Shown in pieces: positions 7,432 to 15,236 of a DNA stretch of 33,612 nt (positions within the stretch are counted from its first letter, which is position 1; each line of letters opens with the position of its first letter). This DNA comes from JAVJPJ01 sp040217295 (lineage in GTDB: Bacteria; Pseudomonadota; Alphaproteobacteria; Rhodobacterales; Rhodobacteraceae). The position numbers and the translations under genes are program-made. The notes beneath the pieces are model-generated. The model worked only from the letters and a program-made list of their open reading frames with translations. It ran no database searches and was not told the DNA's origin. The stretch covers positions 1-33,612 of the forward strand of contig CAYWTM010000028.1 in NCBI GenBank assembly GCA_964460185.1. The letters run 5' to 3'.

Positions 7432-8639
7432 ATTTTGATAAGCTGTTCCAGGCACAATTGGACGCACTGAAGGAAGAGGGCAACTATCGCATCTTCGCTG
7501 AACTGCAACGTCAATGCGGGGCGTTCCCGCGGGTGAAGAACCATTCCGACGGCCAGGACGAAGTCACCGTCTGGTGCTCGAACGACTACCTTGGCATGGG
7601 TCAGCACCCCAAGGTGATCGAAGCCATGGTCAACACGGTCAAGGAATGCGGAACCGGTGCGGGTGGTACGCGCAACATCTCGGGCAATGCCTATCATCAC
7701 AAACGGCTGGAGGAAGAACTGGCCGATCTGCACGGCAAGGAAGACGCGCTTCTGTTCACCTCGGGCTATGTGTCGAACTGGGCTGCTCTGTCGACACTTG
7801 GGTCGCGCCTGCCGAACGCGGTGATCCTGAGCGATGCGTTGAACCACGCGTCGATGATCGAGGGCATTCGTCACGCACGCTGCGACAAGGTCATCTGGAA
7901 ACATAACGATCCCGAAGACCTGGATCGCAAGCTGGCGGCACTTCCCGCCAACGCGACCAAGATCGTGGCGTTCGAATCCGTCTACTCGATGGATGGCGAT
8001 ATCGCCCCGATCAAGGAGATCCTCGATGTCTGCGACAAACACGGCGCGATGAGCTACATCGATGAGGTGCACGCCGTTGGCATGTACGGCCCGCGCGGCG
8101 GCGGTGTGGCCGAACGCGAAGGCCTGATGGACCGGATCACCCTGATCGAAGGCACGCTTGGCAAGGCCTTTGGCGTCGTCGGAGGGTACATCACCGGGTC
8201 AGAGGCGCTGTGCGATTTCATCCGCTCATTCGCCTCCGGTTTCATCTTCACGACCGCGCTGCCGCCGGCCGTGGCCGCGGCCGCCACGGCATCGATCCAG
8301 CACCTCAAGCAATCCAGCGTCGAACGCGACATGCAAAGACGCCAGGTTGCGCGCCTGCGCGCGCGTCTGGATGCCGAAGGTATCCCGCATGAGCACAATT
8401 CCTCCCACATCATCCCCGTGATGGTGAAGGATCCGAACAAATGCCGGATGCTGAGCGATATCCTGATGGATCAATTCGGCATCTACGTGCAGCCGATCAA
8501 CTACCCGACCGTGCCCAAGGGGACCGAGCGCCTGCGCTTTACCCCGGGCCCGCTGCACACCGATGAAGATATCGAATACCTGGTGATGGCGCTGAAAACA
8601 CTGTGGAAGCAGTGTGCAATTGCGCACGCCGTGGCGTAA
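7428..8639 (+). CDS. hemA: 5-aminolevulinate synthase
   Basis: A 403-residue PLP enzyme that condenses glycine with succinyl-CoA to 5-aminolevulinate, the first step of tetrapyrrole synthesis in alphaproteobacteria (the C4 or Shemin pathway). Motifs in order are the substrate-binding N-terminal RVKNHSDG..VWCSNDYLGMGQHP, GAGGTRNISGN (78-87), DALNHASMIEGIR (136-148), the PLP-ring aspartate in YIDEVHAVGMYG, and the Schiff-base lysine K246 in EGTLGKAFGVVGGY. It overlaps puhE by four bases and has GAGGAAG before the ATG. Placing the pathway's first enzyme in the puh-acsF operon ties pigment precursor supply to complex assembly. A second ALA synthase for housekeeping haem may exist elsewhere; that cannot be judged here. 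Confidence 0.97.
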   Translation: MNFDKLFQAQLDALKEEGNYRIFAELQRQCGAFPRVKNHSDGQDEVTVWCSNDYLGMGQHPKVIEAMVNTVKECGTGAGGTRNISGNAYHHKRLEEELADLHGKEDALLFTSGYVSNWAALSTLGSRLPNAVILSDALNHASMIEGIRHARCDKVIWKHNDPEDLDRKLAALPANATKIVAFESVYSMDGDIAPIKEILDVCDKHGAMSYIDEVHAVGMYGPRGGGVAEREGLMDRITLIEGTLGKAFGVVGGYITGSEALCDFIRSFASGFIFTTALPPAVAAAATASIQHLKQSSVERDMQRRQVARLRARLDAEGIPHEHNSSHIIPVMVKDPNKCRMLSDILMDQFGIYVQPINYPTVPKGTERLRFTPGPLHTDEDIEYLVMALKTLWKQCAIAHAVA

Positions 8640-8714
8640 TTTTCATAAAAGCACTGGACCCCGCTAGTTCCGACATAGTTATAGTCCCCAGGGACCATTC
8701 TGAAGGGAGACTAC

Positions 8715-9161
8715 ATGATGAGTCGCAAACTAATGCTCGCAGCGGCGGCAACGCTGTTCTCCGCACCGATGGCGATGGCAGATGCCCACGCCGCGTCCGG
8801 GGATGCCGCCGCCGGTGAGGCCGCGTTTCGCCAGTGCATTGCATGCCACGTCGTCGTAAACGACGCGGGTGAAACCCTTGCCGGCCGCAATGGCCGCCAG
8901 GGGCCGAACCTTTACGGCAGTGCCGGTGGACCATTCGGCCATGTCGAGGACTTCAACTATTCACCCGGCCTGACCGCCCTGAACGAGGCGGGTGTTCTGA
9001 TCACCGAAGAAACATTCGCCGCCTATGTTCAGGATCCGACCGGCTACATTCGTGAAGCCACGGGTGACAACAGCCTGCGCGGTGCGATGGCGTTCCGCGT
9101 CCGGTCCGAAGAGGACGCGATCAACCTCTACGCCTACCTGGTGTCGCTGGCCGCTGAATGA
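8715..9161 (+). CDS. cycA: Periplasmic cytochrome c (c2/c551 type), probable electron donor to the reaction centre
   Basis: A 148-residue monohaem cytochrome c. The signal peptide runs about residues 1-22 (basic MMSRK, hydrophobic core, cleavage likely after PMAMA). The haem-binding CIACH is at 41-45, and a probable Met ligand, M125, sits in LRGAMAFRV. Length and layout fit class I cytochromes of the c2 group that carry electrons between the cytochrome bc1 complex and the reaction centre. Two adjacent ATGs (8715, 8718) follow GGGAG. The 75-base gap after hemA could hold its own promoter: weak hexamers TTGCGC (8620-8625) and CATAAA (8644-8649) are 18 apart. A strong terminator follows. The symbol is by analogy with the usual hemA-cycA order. 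Confidence 0.87.
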   Translation: MMSRKLMLAAAATLFSAPMAMADAHAASGDAAAGEAAFRQCIACHVVVNDAGETLAGRNGRQGPNLYGSAGGPFGHVEDFNYSPGLTALNEAGVLITEETFAAYVQDPTGYIREATGDNSLRGAMAFRVRSEEDAINLYAYLVSLAAE

Positions 9162-9191
9162 TCCATGCTTGACGGCCATGGACAAAGAACA

Positions 9192-9217
9192 GGGCGGCCC
9201 TTGTGGCCGCCCTTTTT
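9192..9217 (+). terminator. Rho-independent terminator after cycA
   Basis: GGGCGGCC (9192-9199) and GGCCGCCC (9205-9212) form a perfect 8-bp GC stem with a 5-base loop, followed by five T (9213-9217). It lies 30 bases after the cycA stop and closes the bchH-to-cycA transcription unit. Read in the other direction, the same hairpin follows the bchO stop at 9233 but has a poorer T-run, so it may act weakly for that operon. Confidence 0.9.
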
Positions 9218-9232
9218 CGTCTGCGAAACGCG

Positions 9233-10096
9233 TCAAGGTTGGAGTGGATGAAACGCCGTTTGCATTGCATCGAACACTACCTGGGGCGCTTCTTCATGGG
9301 CCAGATGGCCGACACCGGGTAACATCACCAACTGCGCATGTGGCATTGCCTGTGATGCATGTTCCGCCACGCGCGGCGGAACCGCCCCGTCATTGGCCCC
9401 GTGGATGAAAAGAGCCGGGGTCGGGATCCGTGGCAAGGCGCGGTTGAGGTCGTCCAGTTTCCATTGCGCCATCATCGCCAGCGTTCCGTCCACATGGGCG
9501 CGGCGCGCGATCAGGGCGGCGTAGCGGGCAAGGCTGTCTTCATCCAGTTCTGTCCCGGCCGAGGCAAGGATCGACCGCACCTGCGCCACGGACCTGCTGC
9601 CTTGCGAAATCAGCAACCCGGTCAGCGGGTTCAGCGCCAGAACCTTGGCCATGATCGGGAAAAGCCACCCGGCAGCACCCCGGAAGTTTTCCAGCGCGCC
9701 GTTGACGACGACCAGTTGATCGGGACTCAATCGACCCTGACGCGCCATTTCGAGAGCGACAGCGCCACCCGCCGAATGCCCGACGATCGTCCGTGGGGTC
9801 CATCCTTCCTGCTCGCATAGCCGCGCTATGTCGCTTGCCACATCCGATAGCCGTGCCCGGCCGCGCGGGCTGCGGGTCCAGCCATGGCCGGGCAGATCGA
9901 TGGCGATAGTGCGATGATCGGCGGACAGATACGGGATCAGGGCGGCCCATGAATGGGTCGAGGCCCCGGCGCCGTGAAGCAACAGGATATCCGGGCCGTG
10001 CCCCAGAACCTGCACATGCCAGCGATGCGGTGCACAAGGCACGATCCGGCTGACCGAACGGTTCGGCCAGTCCGGCGGCGGCAGATCCGAAATCAT
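9233..10096 (-). CDS. bchO: BchO, alpha/beta-hydrolase of the magnesium chelatase operon
   Basis: A 287-residue alpha/beta-hydrolase. The nucleophile elbow GHSAG places the serine at residue 108; candidate acid D236 (in HGANDGAVPP) and histidine H264 (in GVGHLAHEEAP) complete the triad. The oxyanion-region HGAGASTHSW is at 41-50. BchO is encoded next to bchD across purple phototrophs and is believed to assist magnesium chelatase, but its substrate is not established. The start overlaps the bchD stop by ATGA. It is the last gene of the crtA-bchI-bchD-bchO operon. The intact triad implies that catalytic activity is retained. Confidence 0.92.
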   Translation of the reverse strand: MISDLPPPDWPNRSVSRIVPCAPHRWHVQVLGHGPDILLLHGAGASTHSWAALIPYLSADHRTIAIDLPGHGWTRSPRGRARLSDVASDIARLCEQEGWTPRTIVGHSAGGAVALEMARQGRLSPDQLVVVNGALENFRGAAGWLFPIMAKVLALNPLTGLLISQGSRSVAQVRSILASAGTELDEDSLARYAALIARRAHVDGTLAMMAQWKLDDLNRALPRIPTPALFIHGANDGAVPPRVAEHASQAMPHAQLVMLPGVGHLAHEEAPQVVFDAMQTAFHPLQP

Positions 10097-11805
10097 GCCG
10101 GGCTGAGCGATGCGTCGACCGCTGCGTCGATCGCCGCGGACAAGGTCTTGGCGTCGGCCCGCGGCAGCGGCAGGTAGGGTACACCCATTTCCCGTGCCAG
10201 GGCGTCCAGGCCACGCGTTGGCCGGACACCGGTGTCGATGACAAGCCCCGGCATCCCCGTGGCCCTGATCGCGCGCGCCATGCTGATGGCATCATCGCCC
10301 GCCTGCGCGCGGTTGGCGGCGCCCGACAGGTCGACATTTGCGCGGCCATCGGTCAGCAGGGCGATCGAAGGGGTCATGCCCTTGGCCTGAACCTGTGCGG
10401 CCAGTTCCAGCGCGGTGCGGAGCCCGGCCGCCAGAGGCGTGCCGCCTCCGCCGGGCAACTGTGCCAGGCGGCGCTTGGTCTGCACGAGCGACCGGGTCGG
10501 CGGCAGCAAAACTTCGGATCCGTCGCCACGGAACGCCACAAGGGCCACGTGATCGCGGCGGGAATAAGCCTCGGACAACAGCAATTCGACAGCGCCCTTG
10601 GCTTCGCCCAGGCGCGCCAACGCGGCGGACCCCGACGCATCGACAACAAAGATGATCGCCCGGTCCGAGGTTTCCTGGAACTGGCGAAGCCGGATATCCG
10701 ACATGCGGATGTGCAGCCGGTCCGCATTGCCGGATGCGGCCTTGCGCATGGGCTGCCAGGGGGCCGCGGCGCGCAGGGTCGCCACCAGATCCACGCGCGC
10801 CTCGCCGCCGGGGCGACCGGGACGCGACGGCAGGGGACGGCCACGCCGGTTGCCCTTTTTCGCCGCACCGCTGCCGCTGGCGGATTGTGCGGAGCGTGCG
10901 GCCTTGCCGGCCTGCATGCGCGCCAGAAGATCGGGGGGCAGCATGGCCCTGGCGGCTTCAAGCATCATTTCGACGGGCGGCAGATCACGCATCTGGTCGT
11001 CTTCGTCGCTATCGGGCTGATCTTCCGGCTGATCGGGTTCAGGTTCAGGTGCGTCCGGTTCGGTTTGCTGTTCGGCTTCGGGGATCTGCGTGGCGCGCGG
11101 CACCAGTACCAACTCGACCGCCGCCAACAGATCGGGGCTTTCCACCTCGTCCGCGCCAGATAGCGCCGCAGATGCACGCGCAACGGCCAATGCCTGCAAG
11201 GGCGCGCGCAGCGACCCTATGCCAAGCCGCGTTGCCACTTCGGTCAGTTCGGCGATCGTTTCGTCGCTGACACGGATTGACGAAAGGCGCAGCCGGGCTT
11301 CGTCCAGGGCATCGGTATCCATCGCCAGATCCGGGGCATCCGACAGGCGCTGATCTTCCAGATCCAGGTGGATCGACAACCTGTCCGTCAGCGCCGCCGG
11401 CATGGTTTCATCCGCACCGGCCCCTTCGTCGAAGGCCACAAGCGACAGCCCCCCCGATCCATCCAGTGCTGCAGCCAGACGCGCGGCAAGCGCCGGCCTG
11501 ACCCGTTCGGCCATCGGCATCGTCAGAACGGCGGGCTTGCCCAACAGACCCGTGGTGCGCACCACGTGCCCTTCGGCCAAAGTGGCAGACAGGTCGATAC
11601 CGCCAAAAAGGGCATCATCGCCGACATTGGGGTGCAACCTGCGAATGGTATGGCTCTGCAGCGCGGTTTCGAGACCTTTTTGGACCTGATCGCGGACCGG
11701 CCCGACGCGGGCGCGCAGCCAGATACCGCCCATCGCGGCCGGGTCGAGCGCAAAGCAGGCCAGCGCAAGGTTGACCTTTTGCCACCGCTCTTCGCCGCTG
11801 CTCAC
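10093..11805 (-). CDS. bchD: Magnesium chelatase subunit D
   Basis: A 570-residue subunit of magnesium chelatase, which couples ATP hydrolysis by BchI to Mg insertion by BchH. The N-terminal part is an AAA+-like domain without a canonical Walker A. Residues about 241-271 form a proline- and acid-rich linker (PDAPEPEPDQPEDQPDSDEDDQ region), followed by an Arg/Gly/Pro-rich stretch. The C-terminal von Willebrand A domain carries the MIDAS signature DASGS at 389-393. The start is a GTG at 11805, eight bases after GGAGG, overlapping the bchI stop by GTGA. All of this is typical of the family. Confidence 0.95.
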   Translation of the reverse strand: MSSGEERWQKVNLALACFALDPAAMGGIWLRARVGPVRDQVQKGLETALQSHTIRRLHPNVGDDALFGGIDLSATLAEGHVVRTTGLLGKPAVLTMPMAERVRPALAARLAAALDGSGGLSLVAFDEGAGADETMPAALTDRLSIHLDLEDQRLSDAPDLAMDTDALDEARLRLSSIRVSDETIAELTEVATRLGIGSLRAPLQALAVARASAALSGADEVESPDLLAAVELVLVPRATQIPEAEQQTEPDAPEPEPDQPEDQPDSDEDDQMRDLPPVEMMLEAARAMLPPDLLARMQAGKAARSAQSASGSGAAKKGNRRGRPLPSRPGRPGGEARVDLVATLRAAAPWQPMRKAASGNADRLHIRMSDIRLRQFQETSDRAIIFVVDASGSAALARLGEAKGAVELLLSEAYSRRDHVALVAFRGDGSEVLLPPTRSLVQTKRRLAQLPGGGGTPLAAGLRTALELAAQVQAKGMTPSIALLTDGRANVDLSGAANRAQAGDDAISMARAIRATGMPGLVIDTGVRPTRGLDALAREMGVPYLPLPRADAKTLSAAIDAAVDASLSPA

Positions 11806-12821
11806 GCCAGCACCTCCTCCACCACGCGGATGACGCGGGTGGTGGACCCGGCATCGTCCAATGGATCGCGGCGCAGGCGATGGCGCAGCGCAGATGGCGC
11901 GATACGGCGCAGTTGATCGCGGGTGACCGTATCGACGCCGTCAAAGGCGGCCAGCGCACGGGCGGCACGAAGAAGTGTAAGTTCGCCCCGCAACCCGTCC
12001 GATCCAAGTGCGACGCAAAGCTCCGCGCAATCGCGCAGGACCGAGTCATCCGCCGCGACGCCGGGCAGCGCCGCGCGCGCCTCAAGGATGCGTGCACGCA
12101 GGTTCATGTCTGCATCGCGCCAATTGGCAAGGAACGCACCGGTGTCACGGTCATAGGCATCGCGGCGGCGGATCACCTCGATCCGGGTGTCGATATCCTT
12201 GGGGCTGGTGACCTCGACCGACAGGCCGAACCGGTCCAGCAGCTGCGGGCGCAGTTCCCCCTCTTCGGGGTTGCCGGAACCAACCAGAACGAACCTGGCG
12301 GCATGGCGGATCGAAAGCCCCTCGCGTTCGACCACGTTCAGGCCCGATTGCGCCACGTCGAGCAGCAGGTCGACAAGGTGATCCTCCAGAAGGTTGACCT
12401 CGTCGATATACAGGTAGCCCCGGTTCGCCCGCGCCAGCAGGCCCGGTTCAAATGCCTTTTCGCCCCGTGTCAGGGCCTTTTCGATGTCGAGCGCGCCCAC
12501 CACGCGATCCTCGGTCGCGCCAAGGGGCAGGTCGATCACCGGCGTGGGCTTTTGCACCAGATCCCGGTTTTCCACATGGGCCCAATCGGGGATGTCGCCT
12601 TCATGGGCGGAATTGACCGGGCATCCCGCCACGGCCTCGATCGGGGGCAACAGGGCCGCCAGACCGCGCACGGCGGTGGATTTGCCGGTGCCGCGGTCGC
12701 CAAAGACCAGAACCCCACCGATTCCCGGGTCGATCGCCGTCAGTATCATGGCGAGTTTCATCTCGTCCTGCCCGACGATGCCGGAAAACGGAAACGGTCC
12801 GGTCAATGCAAAATCCTTCAT
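11802..12821 (-). CDS. bchI: Magnesium chelatase ATPase subunit I
   Basis: A 339-residue AAA+ ATPase forming the motor ring of magnesium chelatase with BchD. Walker A is GDRGTGKS (41-48), Walker B is YLYIDEVNLL (136-145), and the sensor region LVGSGNPEEGELRPQLLDRF follows. The reading frame is open for a further 22 codons upstream, but the ATG at 12821 gives the standard N-terminus (MKDFALTGPFPFSGIVGQ) and overlaps the crtA stop by ATGA, so it is chosen. It ends by overlapping bchD. Co-transcription with crtA links Mg chelatase to carotenoid oxidation genes under the same control region. Confidence 0.96.
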   Translation of the reverse strand: MKDFALTGPFPFSGIVGQDEMKLAMILTAIDPGIGGVLVFGDRGTGKSTAVRGLAALLPPIEAVAGCPVNSAHEGDIPDWAHVENRDLVQKPTPVIDLPLGATEDRVVGALDIEKALTRGEKAFEPGLLARANRGYLYIDEVNLLEDHLVDLLLDVAQSGLNVVEREGLSIRHAARFVLVGSGNPEEGELRPQLLDRFGLSVEVTSPKDIDTRIEVIRRRDAYDRDTGAFLANWRDADMNLRARILEARAALPGVAADDSVLRDCAELCVALGSDGLRGELTLLRAARALAAFDGVDTVTRDQLRRIAPSALRHRLRRDPLDDAGSTTRVIRVVEEVLA

Positions 12822-13549
12822 TCGGCAGCCACTTTCATGTCCTGTTGGGCGGTCGGCCGGGCCAGGTCCGGCGCGCGGCCGTCCCACATCCCTTCGACGG
12901 CATCCACGCGAAACCGCGCATACAATTCTTCCTTGAACAGGCCGCCTTCGCGCACGGCACGGATGCCAGCCGCATGGGGCCCGTCGCGGCGCGCGAAATC
13001 CGCCATGGTCGCGGTGTCCGGCCAGACCGAAAACGTCACCTGCCGCAGCAGCGGCAATTCCCCGATCCCGATCTTGAACAGGACATTGGGATCCGACCCG
13101 ATGGCGCGGGAAATCGCGGGTTCCCGCCGCCAGAATCGCACCGCCGTCCGCGCCCGGATCGTGGCGCGGGTCAGGGCGGCGACCGGACCGTCAGAGACCA
13201 CGTCCTGCGCCACAAAGGGCGCCTTGCCATCCCATGCGCCACGCGCGGCGGTGGGCGTCAGAAAGATCGTCATGGTCTCATCGGCGACATCGCCGTACCG
13301 GCGAAAGACCCGCGTGCCGAACATCGCGCGTCGCGCGGTATCATGGTCCGGCCAGGTCGCCAGAATCGCATAGACGGCCGTGTTCGGTATCGGTGTGAAG
13401 CCTTCGCCCACACCTGATCCGCACAGCTTTACCATGCCTATGTCGCGTACCGCCTTGAGGGCGAATCGCGCGATGCCCATCTGCGCAAGAGCCCATGCCC
13501 GCGCGGGCACAGAGCCAAAGCGATAAAGGCTCAAAGTCACTGATTGCAT
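12818..13549 (-). CDS. crtA: Spheroidene monooxygenase
   Basis: A 243-residue CrtA-family protein that introduces the keto group of spheroidenone (an oxygen-requiring step), producing the red carotenoid typical of aerobically grown Rhodobacter and Roseobacter relatives. The sequence begins MQSVTLSLYRF, as in Rhodobacter CrtA, and contains FCVWPDTA-like and AFYTPTAARG-like family stretches (here FSVWPDTATMADFARRDG and FLTPTAARGAWDGKAPF). An in-frame ATG lies at 13564 but has no ribosome site; the ATG at 13549 has GGAGAG seven bases upstream, so it is used. A PpsR-type palindrome lies 17 bases before this start. It is the first gene of the crtA-bchI-bchD-bchO unit. Confidence 0.93.
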   Translation of the reverse strand: MQSVTLSLYRFGSVPARAWALAQMGIARFALKAVRDIGMVKLCGSGVGEGFTPIPNTAVYAILATWPDHDTARRAMFGTRVFRRYGDVADETMTIFLTPTAARGAWDGKAPFVAQDVVSDGPVAALTRATIRARTAVRFWRREPAISRAIGSDPNVLFKIGIGELPLLRQVTFSVWPDTATMADFARRDGPHAAGIRAVREGGLFKEELYARFRVDAVEGMWDGRAPDLARPTAQQDMKVAAE

Positions 13550-13565
13550 GGCCGGTCTCTCCATG

Positions 13566-13583
13566 TGTCAACTTAGACTGACA
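13566..13583. promoter_or_regulatory. PpsR/CrtJ-type operator, crtA side
   Basis: TGTC-N10-GACA is seen exactly (TGTCAACTTAGACTGACA). This is the consensus of the redox- and light-responsive repressor PpsR/CrtJ. It lies just upstream of the crtA start and overlaps the candidate crtA -10 element. PpsR itself is not encoded in the window. Confidence 0.85.
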
Positions 13584-13606
13584 CAAAGCTTTAGGCAAGA
13601 AAAGGG
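13572..13606 (-). promoter_or_regulatory. Candidate crtA promoter
   Basis: On the minus strand TTGCCT (13596-13601) and TAAGTT (13573-13578) are separated by 17 bases. The -10 match is poor, but it lies inside the PpsR-type palindrome, the arrangement expected for a repressed promoter. Weak call by sequence alone. Confidence 0.35.
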
Positions 13607-13616
13607 AAACCGCGTT

Positions 13617-13632
13617 GTTTGCCTTGGCAAAC
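13617..13632. promoter_or_regulatory. 16-base inverted repeat between the two PpsR-type sites
   Basis: GTTTGCC-TT-GGCAAAC, a perfect 7-base inverted repeat with a 2-base centre. It sits about midway between the two TGT-N12-ACA sites and overlaps the candidate crtI -35 element (TTGGCA, 13624-13629). It does not match the FNR consensus or the PpsR consensus. It may be a site for another regulator; no protein can be assigned. Confidence 0.5.
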
Positions 13633-13653
13633 TGCTATTCTCTCGCCTATTGT
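13624..13653 (+). promoter_or_regulatory. Candidate crtI-crtB-tspO promoter
   Basis: TTGGCA (13624-13629) and TATTGT (13648-13653) with an 18-base spacer, 30 bases before the crtI start. The -35 lies in the 16-base inverted repeat and the -10 touches the second PpsR-type palindrome. This layout would allow repression by PpsR. Inferred from hexamer matches only. Confidence 0.45.
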
Positions 13654-13668
13654 AAATCCAACTAGACA
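13651..13668. promoter_or_regulatory. PpsR/CrtJ-type operator, crtI side
   Basis: TGT-N12-ACA is seen (TGTAAATCCAACTAGACA), differing from the perfect consensus only in the first inner base. It overlaps the 3' end of the candidate crtI -10. Its start is 85 bases from that of the other palindrome, about eight helical turns, which would place both on the same DNA face. Confidence 0.75.
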
Positions 13669-13682
13669 GTTTGAGGTTTGGC

Positions 13683-15236
13683 ATGAGCGACCCATCAATG
13701 CCCAACGATCCTTCCACCGCTATTGTCATTGGTGCGGGCCTTGGCGGGCTTTCCGCTGCCATGCGGTTGGGGGCCAAGGGCTACAAGGTGACGCTGCTGG
13801 ATCGGCTGGATCGCGCGGGTGGTCGCGGATCGTCGATCACGCAAAACGGCCACCGCTTCGACCTTGGGCCGACCATCGTGACCGTGCCGCAGGTGTTCGA
13901 ACAGTTATGGGCCGATTGCGGGCGCGATTTCCGGTCCGAGGTCGATCTGCGCCCTGTTGATCCCTATTACGAGATCCGCTGGCGTGACGGATCGACATAC
14001 AGGGTCGTGAAAGACCACGACGCGATGCTGGACCAGGTGCGCGCGATGTCGCCCCGCGACGTCAAGGGCTACGAGCGATTCCTGCGCGACAGCGAAGCGC
14101 GCTACGAATTCGGGTTCGAGGGGCTTGGCCGCCGCCCGATGAACAAGCTGATGGATCTGATCCGCGAATTGCCGGGCTTTGTCCGGCTGCGGGCGGACCG
14201 GTCGGTCTATGCCCATGCCGCCGCTCGGGTCCGCGACCCGCGTCTGCGCATGGCGCTGAGCTTTCACCCGCTGTTTATCGGCGGGGATCCAACCCATGTG
14301 ACCTCGATGTATATCCTTGTCAGTCACCTCGAAAAGGAATTCGGGGTTCACTATGCCATGGGTGGTGTGCAGGCGATGGCGGATGCCATGGTTCGTGTCA
14401 TTCGCGAACAGGGTGGTGAGGTTGTCGCCAATGCCGAGGTTGATGAAATCACGGTCAGGGACGGGCGCGCGACAGGCGTCGTCACCAGGGATGGCGACAG
14501 GCTGACGGCTGATATCGTCGTGTCGAATGCCGATCCGGGCCATACCTACGACCACCTGCTGCGCAATCACACCAAACGCCGCTGGACCAGCAAGCGCCTG
14601 AATCGCGCGCGGTGGTCCATGGGTCTGTTCGTCTGGTATTTCGGAACCAGGGGCACGGCCGGCAAATGGGGGGATGTGGGCCATCACACGATCCTGAACG
14701 GTCCCAGATACCGGGGTTTGCTGAACGACATTTTCATGAAGCGGCACCTTGCGCAGGACATGTCGGTCTATCTGCACCGCCCATCGGTCACCGATCCGAC
14801 GGCGGCACCGGCAGGGGATGACACATTCTATGCGCTCAGCCCGGTCCCGAACCTGCACGGCGACGACAGCGTTGACTGGTCCCAGATGGAAGAGGTCTAT
14901 CGCCAACGGCTTGCCAGGGTTCTGGATGATCAGCTGATCCCGGGGTTCGAGGATCACTTGTCGGCCAGCACCTGTTTCACGCCCGACACGTTCAAGACGC
15001 GGTATCTAAGCCCCTTTGGCGCGGGATTTTCCCTTGAGCCGCGGATTTTCCAATCGGCCTGGTTTCGCCCGCACAACATTTCCGAAGAATTCGCGGGTCT
15101 GTATCTTGTAGGTGCGGGGACGCATCCGGGTGCCGGTATCCCGTCGGTTGTGACGTCCTCGGAGGTGCTGAACCAACTTGTTCCAGATGCTCCCAGGCCC
15201 GTCATCGTGCAAGAAACGAAGGTGGCTGCGGAATGA
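13683..15236 (+). CDS. crtI: Phytoene desaturase
   Basis: A 517-residue FAD-dependent CrtI-type desaturase that converts phytoene to neurosporene (or lycopene) by successive dehydrogenations. The dinucleotide-binding motif GAGLGG (17-22) is followed by the CrtI stretch GGRGSSITQNGHRFDLGPTI. The C-terminal signature GLYLVGAGTHPGAGIPSV, with its bacterial-type phytoene dehydrogenase pattern, is present. The ATG at 13683 has GAGG six bases upstream; a TTG at 13671 in frame is less likely. Number of desaturation steps cannot be read from sequence, but crtA nearby implies the spheroidene branch and so a three-step enzyme. The stop overlaps crtB by ATGA. Confidence 0.96.
   Translation: MSDPSMPNDPSTAIVIGAGLGGLSAAMRLGAKGYKVTLLDRLDRAGGRGSSITQNGHRFDLGPTIVTVPQVFEQLWADCGRDFRSEVDLRPVDPYYEIRWRDGSTYRVVKDHDAMLDQVRAMSPRDVKGYERFLRDSEARYEFGFEGLGRRPMNKLMDLIRELPGFVRLRADRSVYAHAAARVRDPRLRMALSFHPLFIGGDPTHVTSMYILVSHLEKEFGVHYAMGGVQAMADAMVRVIREQGGEVVANAEVDEITVRDGRATGVVTRDGDRLTADIVVSNADPGHTYDHLLRNHTKRRWTSKRLNRARWSMGLFVWYFGTRGTAGKWGDVGHHTILNGPRYRGLLNDIFMKRHLAQDMSVYLHRPSVTDPTAAPAGDDTFYALSPVPNLHGDDSVDWSQMEEVYRQRLARVLDDQLIPGFEDHLSASTCFTPDTFKTRYLSPFGAGFSLEPRIFQSAWFRPHNISEEFAGLYLVGAGTHPGAGIPSVVTSSEVLNQLVPDAPRPVIVQETKVAAE

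Noticed and set aside
8610..8628. Imperfect inverted repeat GTGTGCAATTGCGCAC at the 3' end of hemA as an FNR-type site
   Set aside because: It lies in coding sequence, lacks the TTGAT-N4-ATCAA pattern and has mismatched arms.
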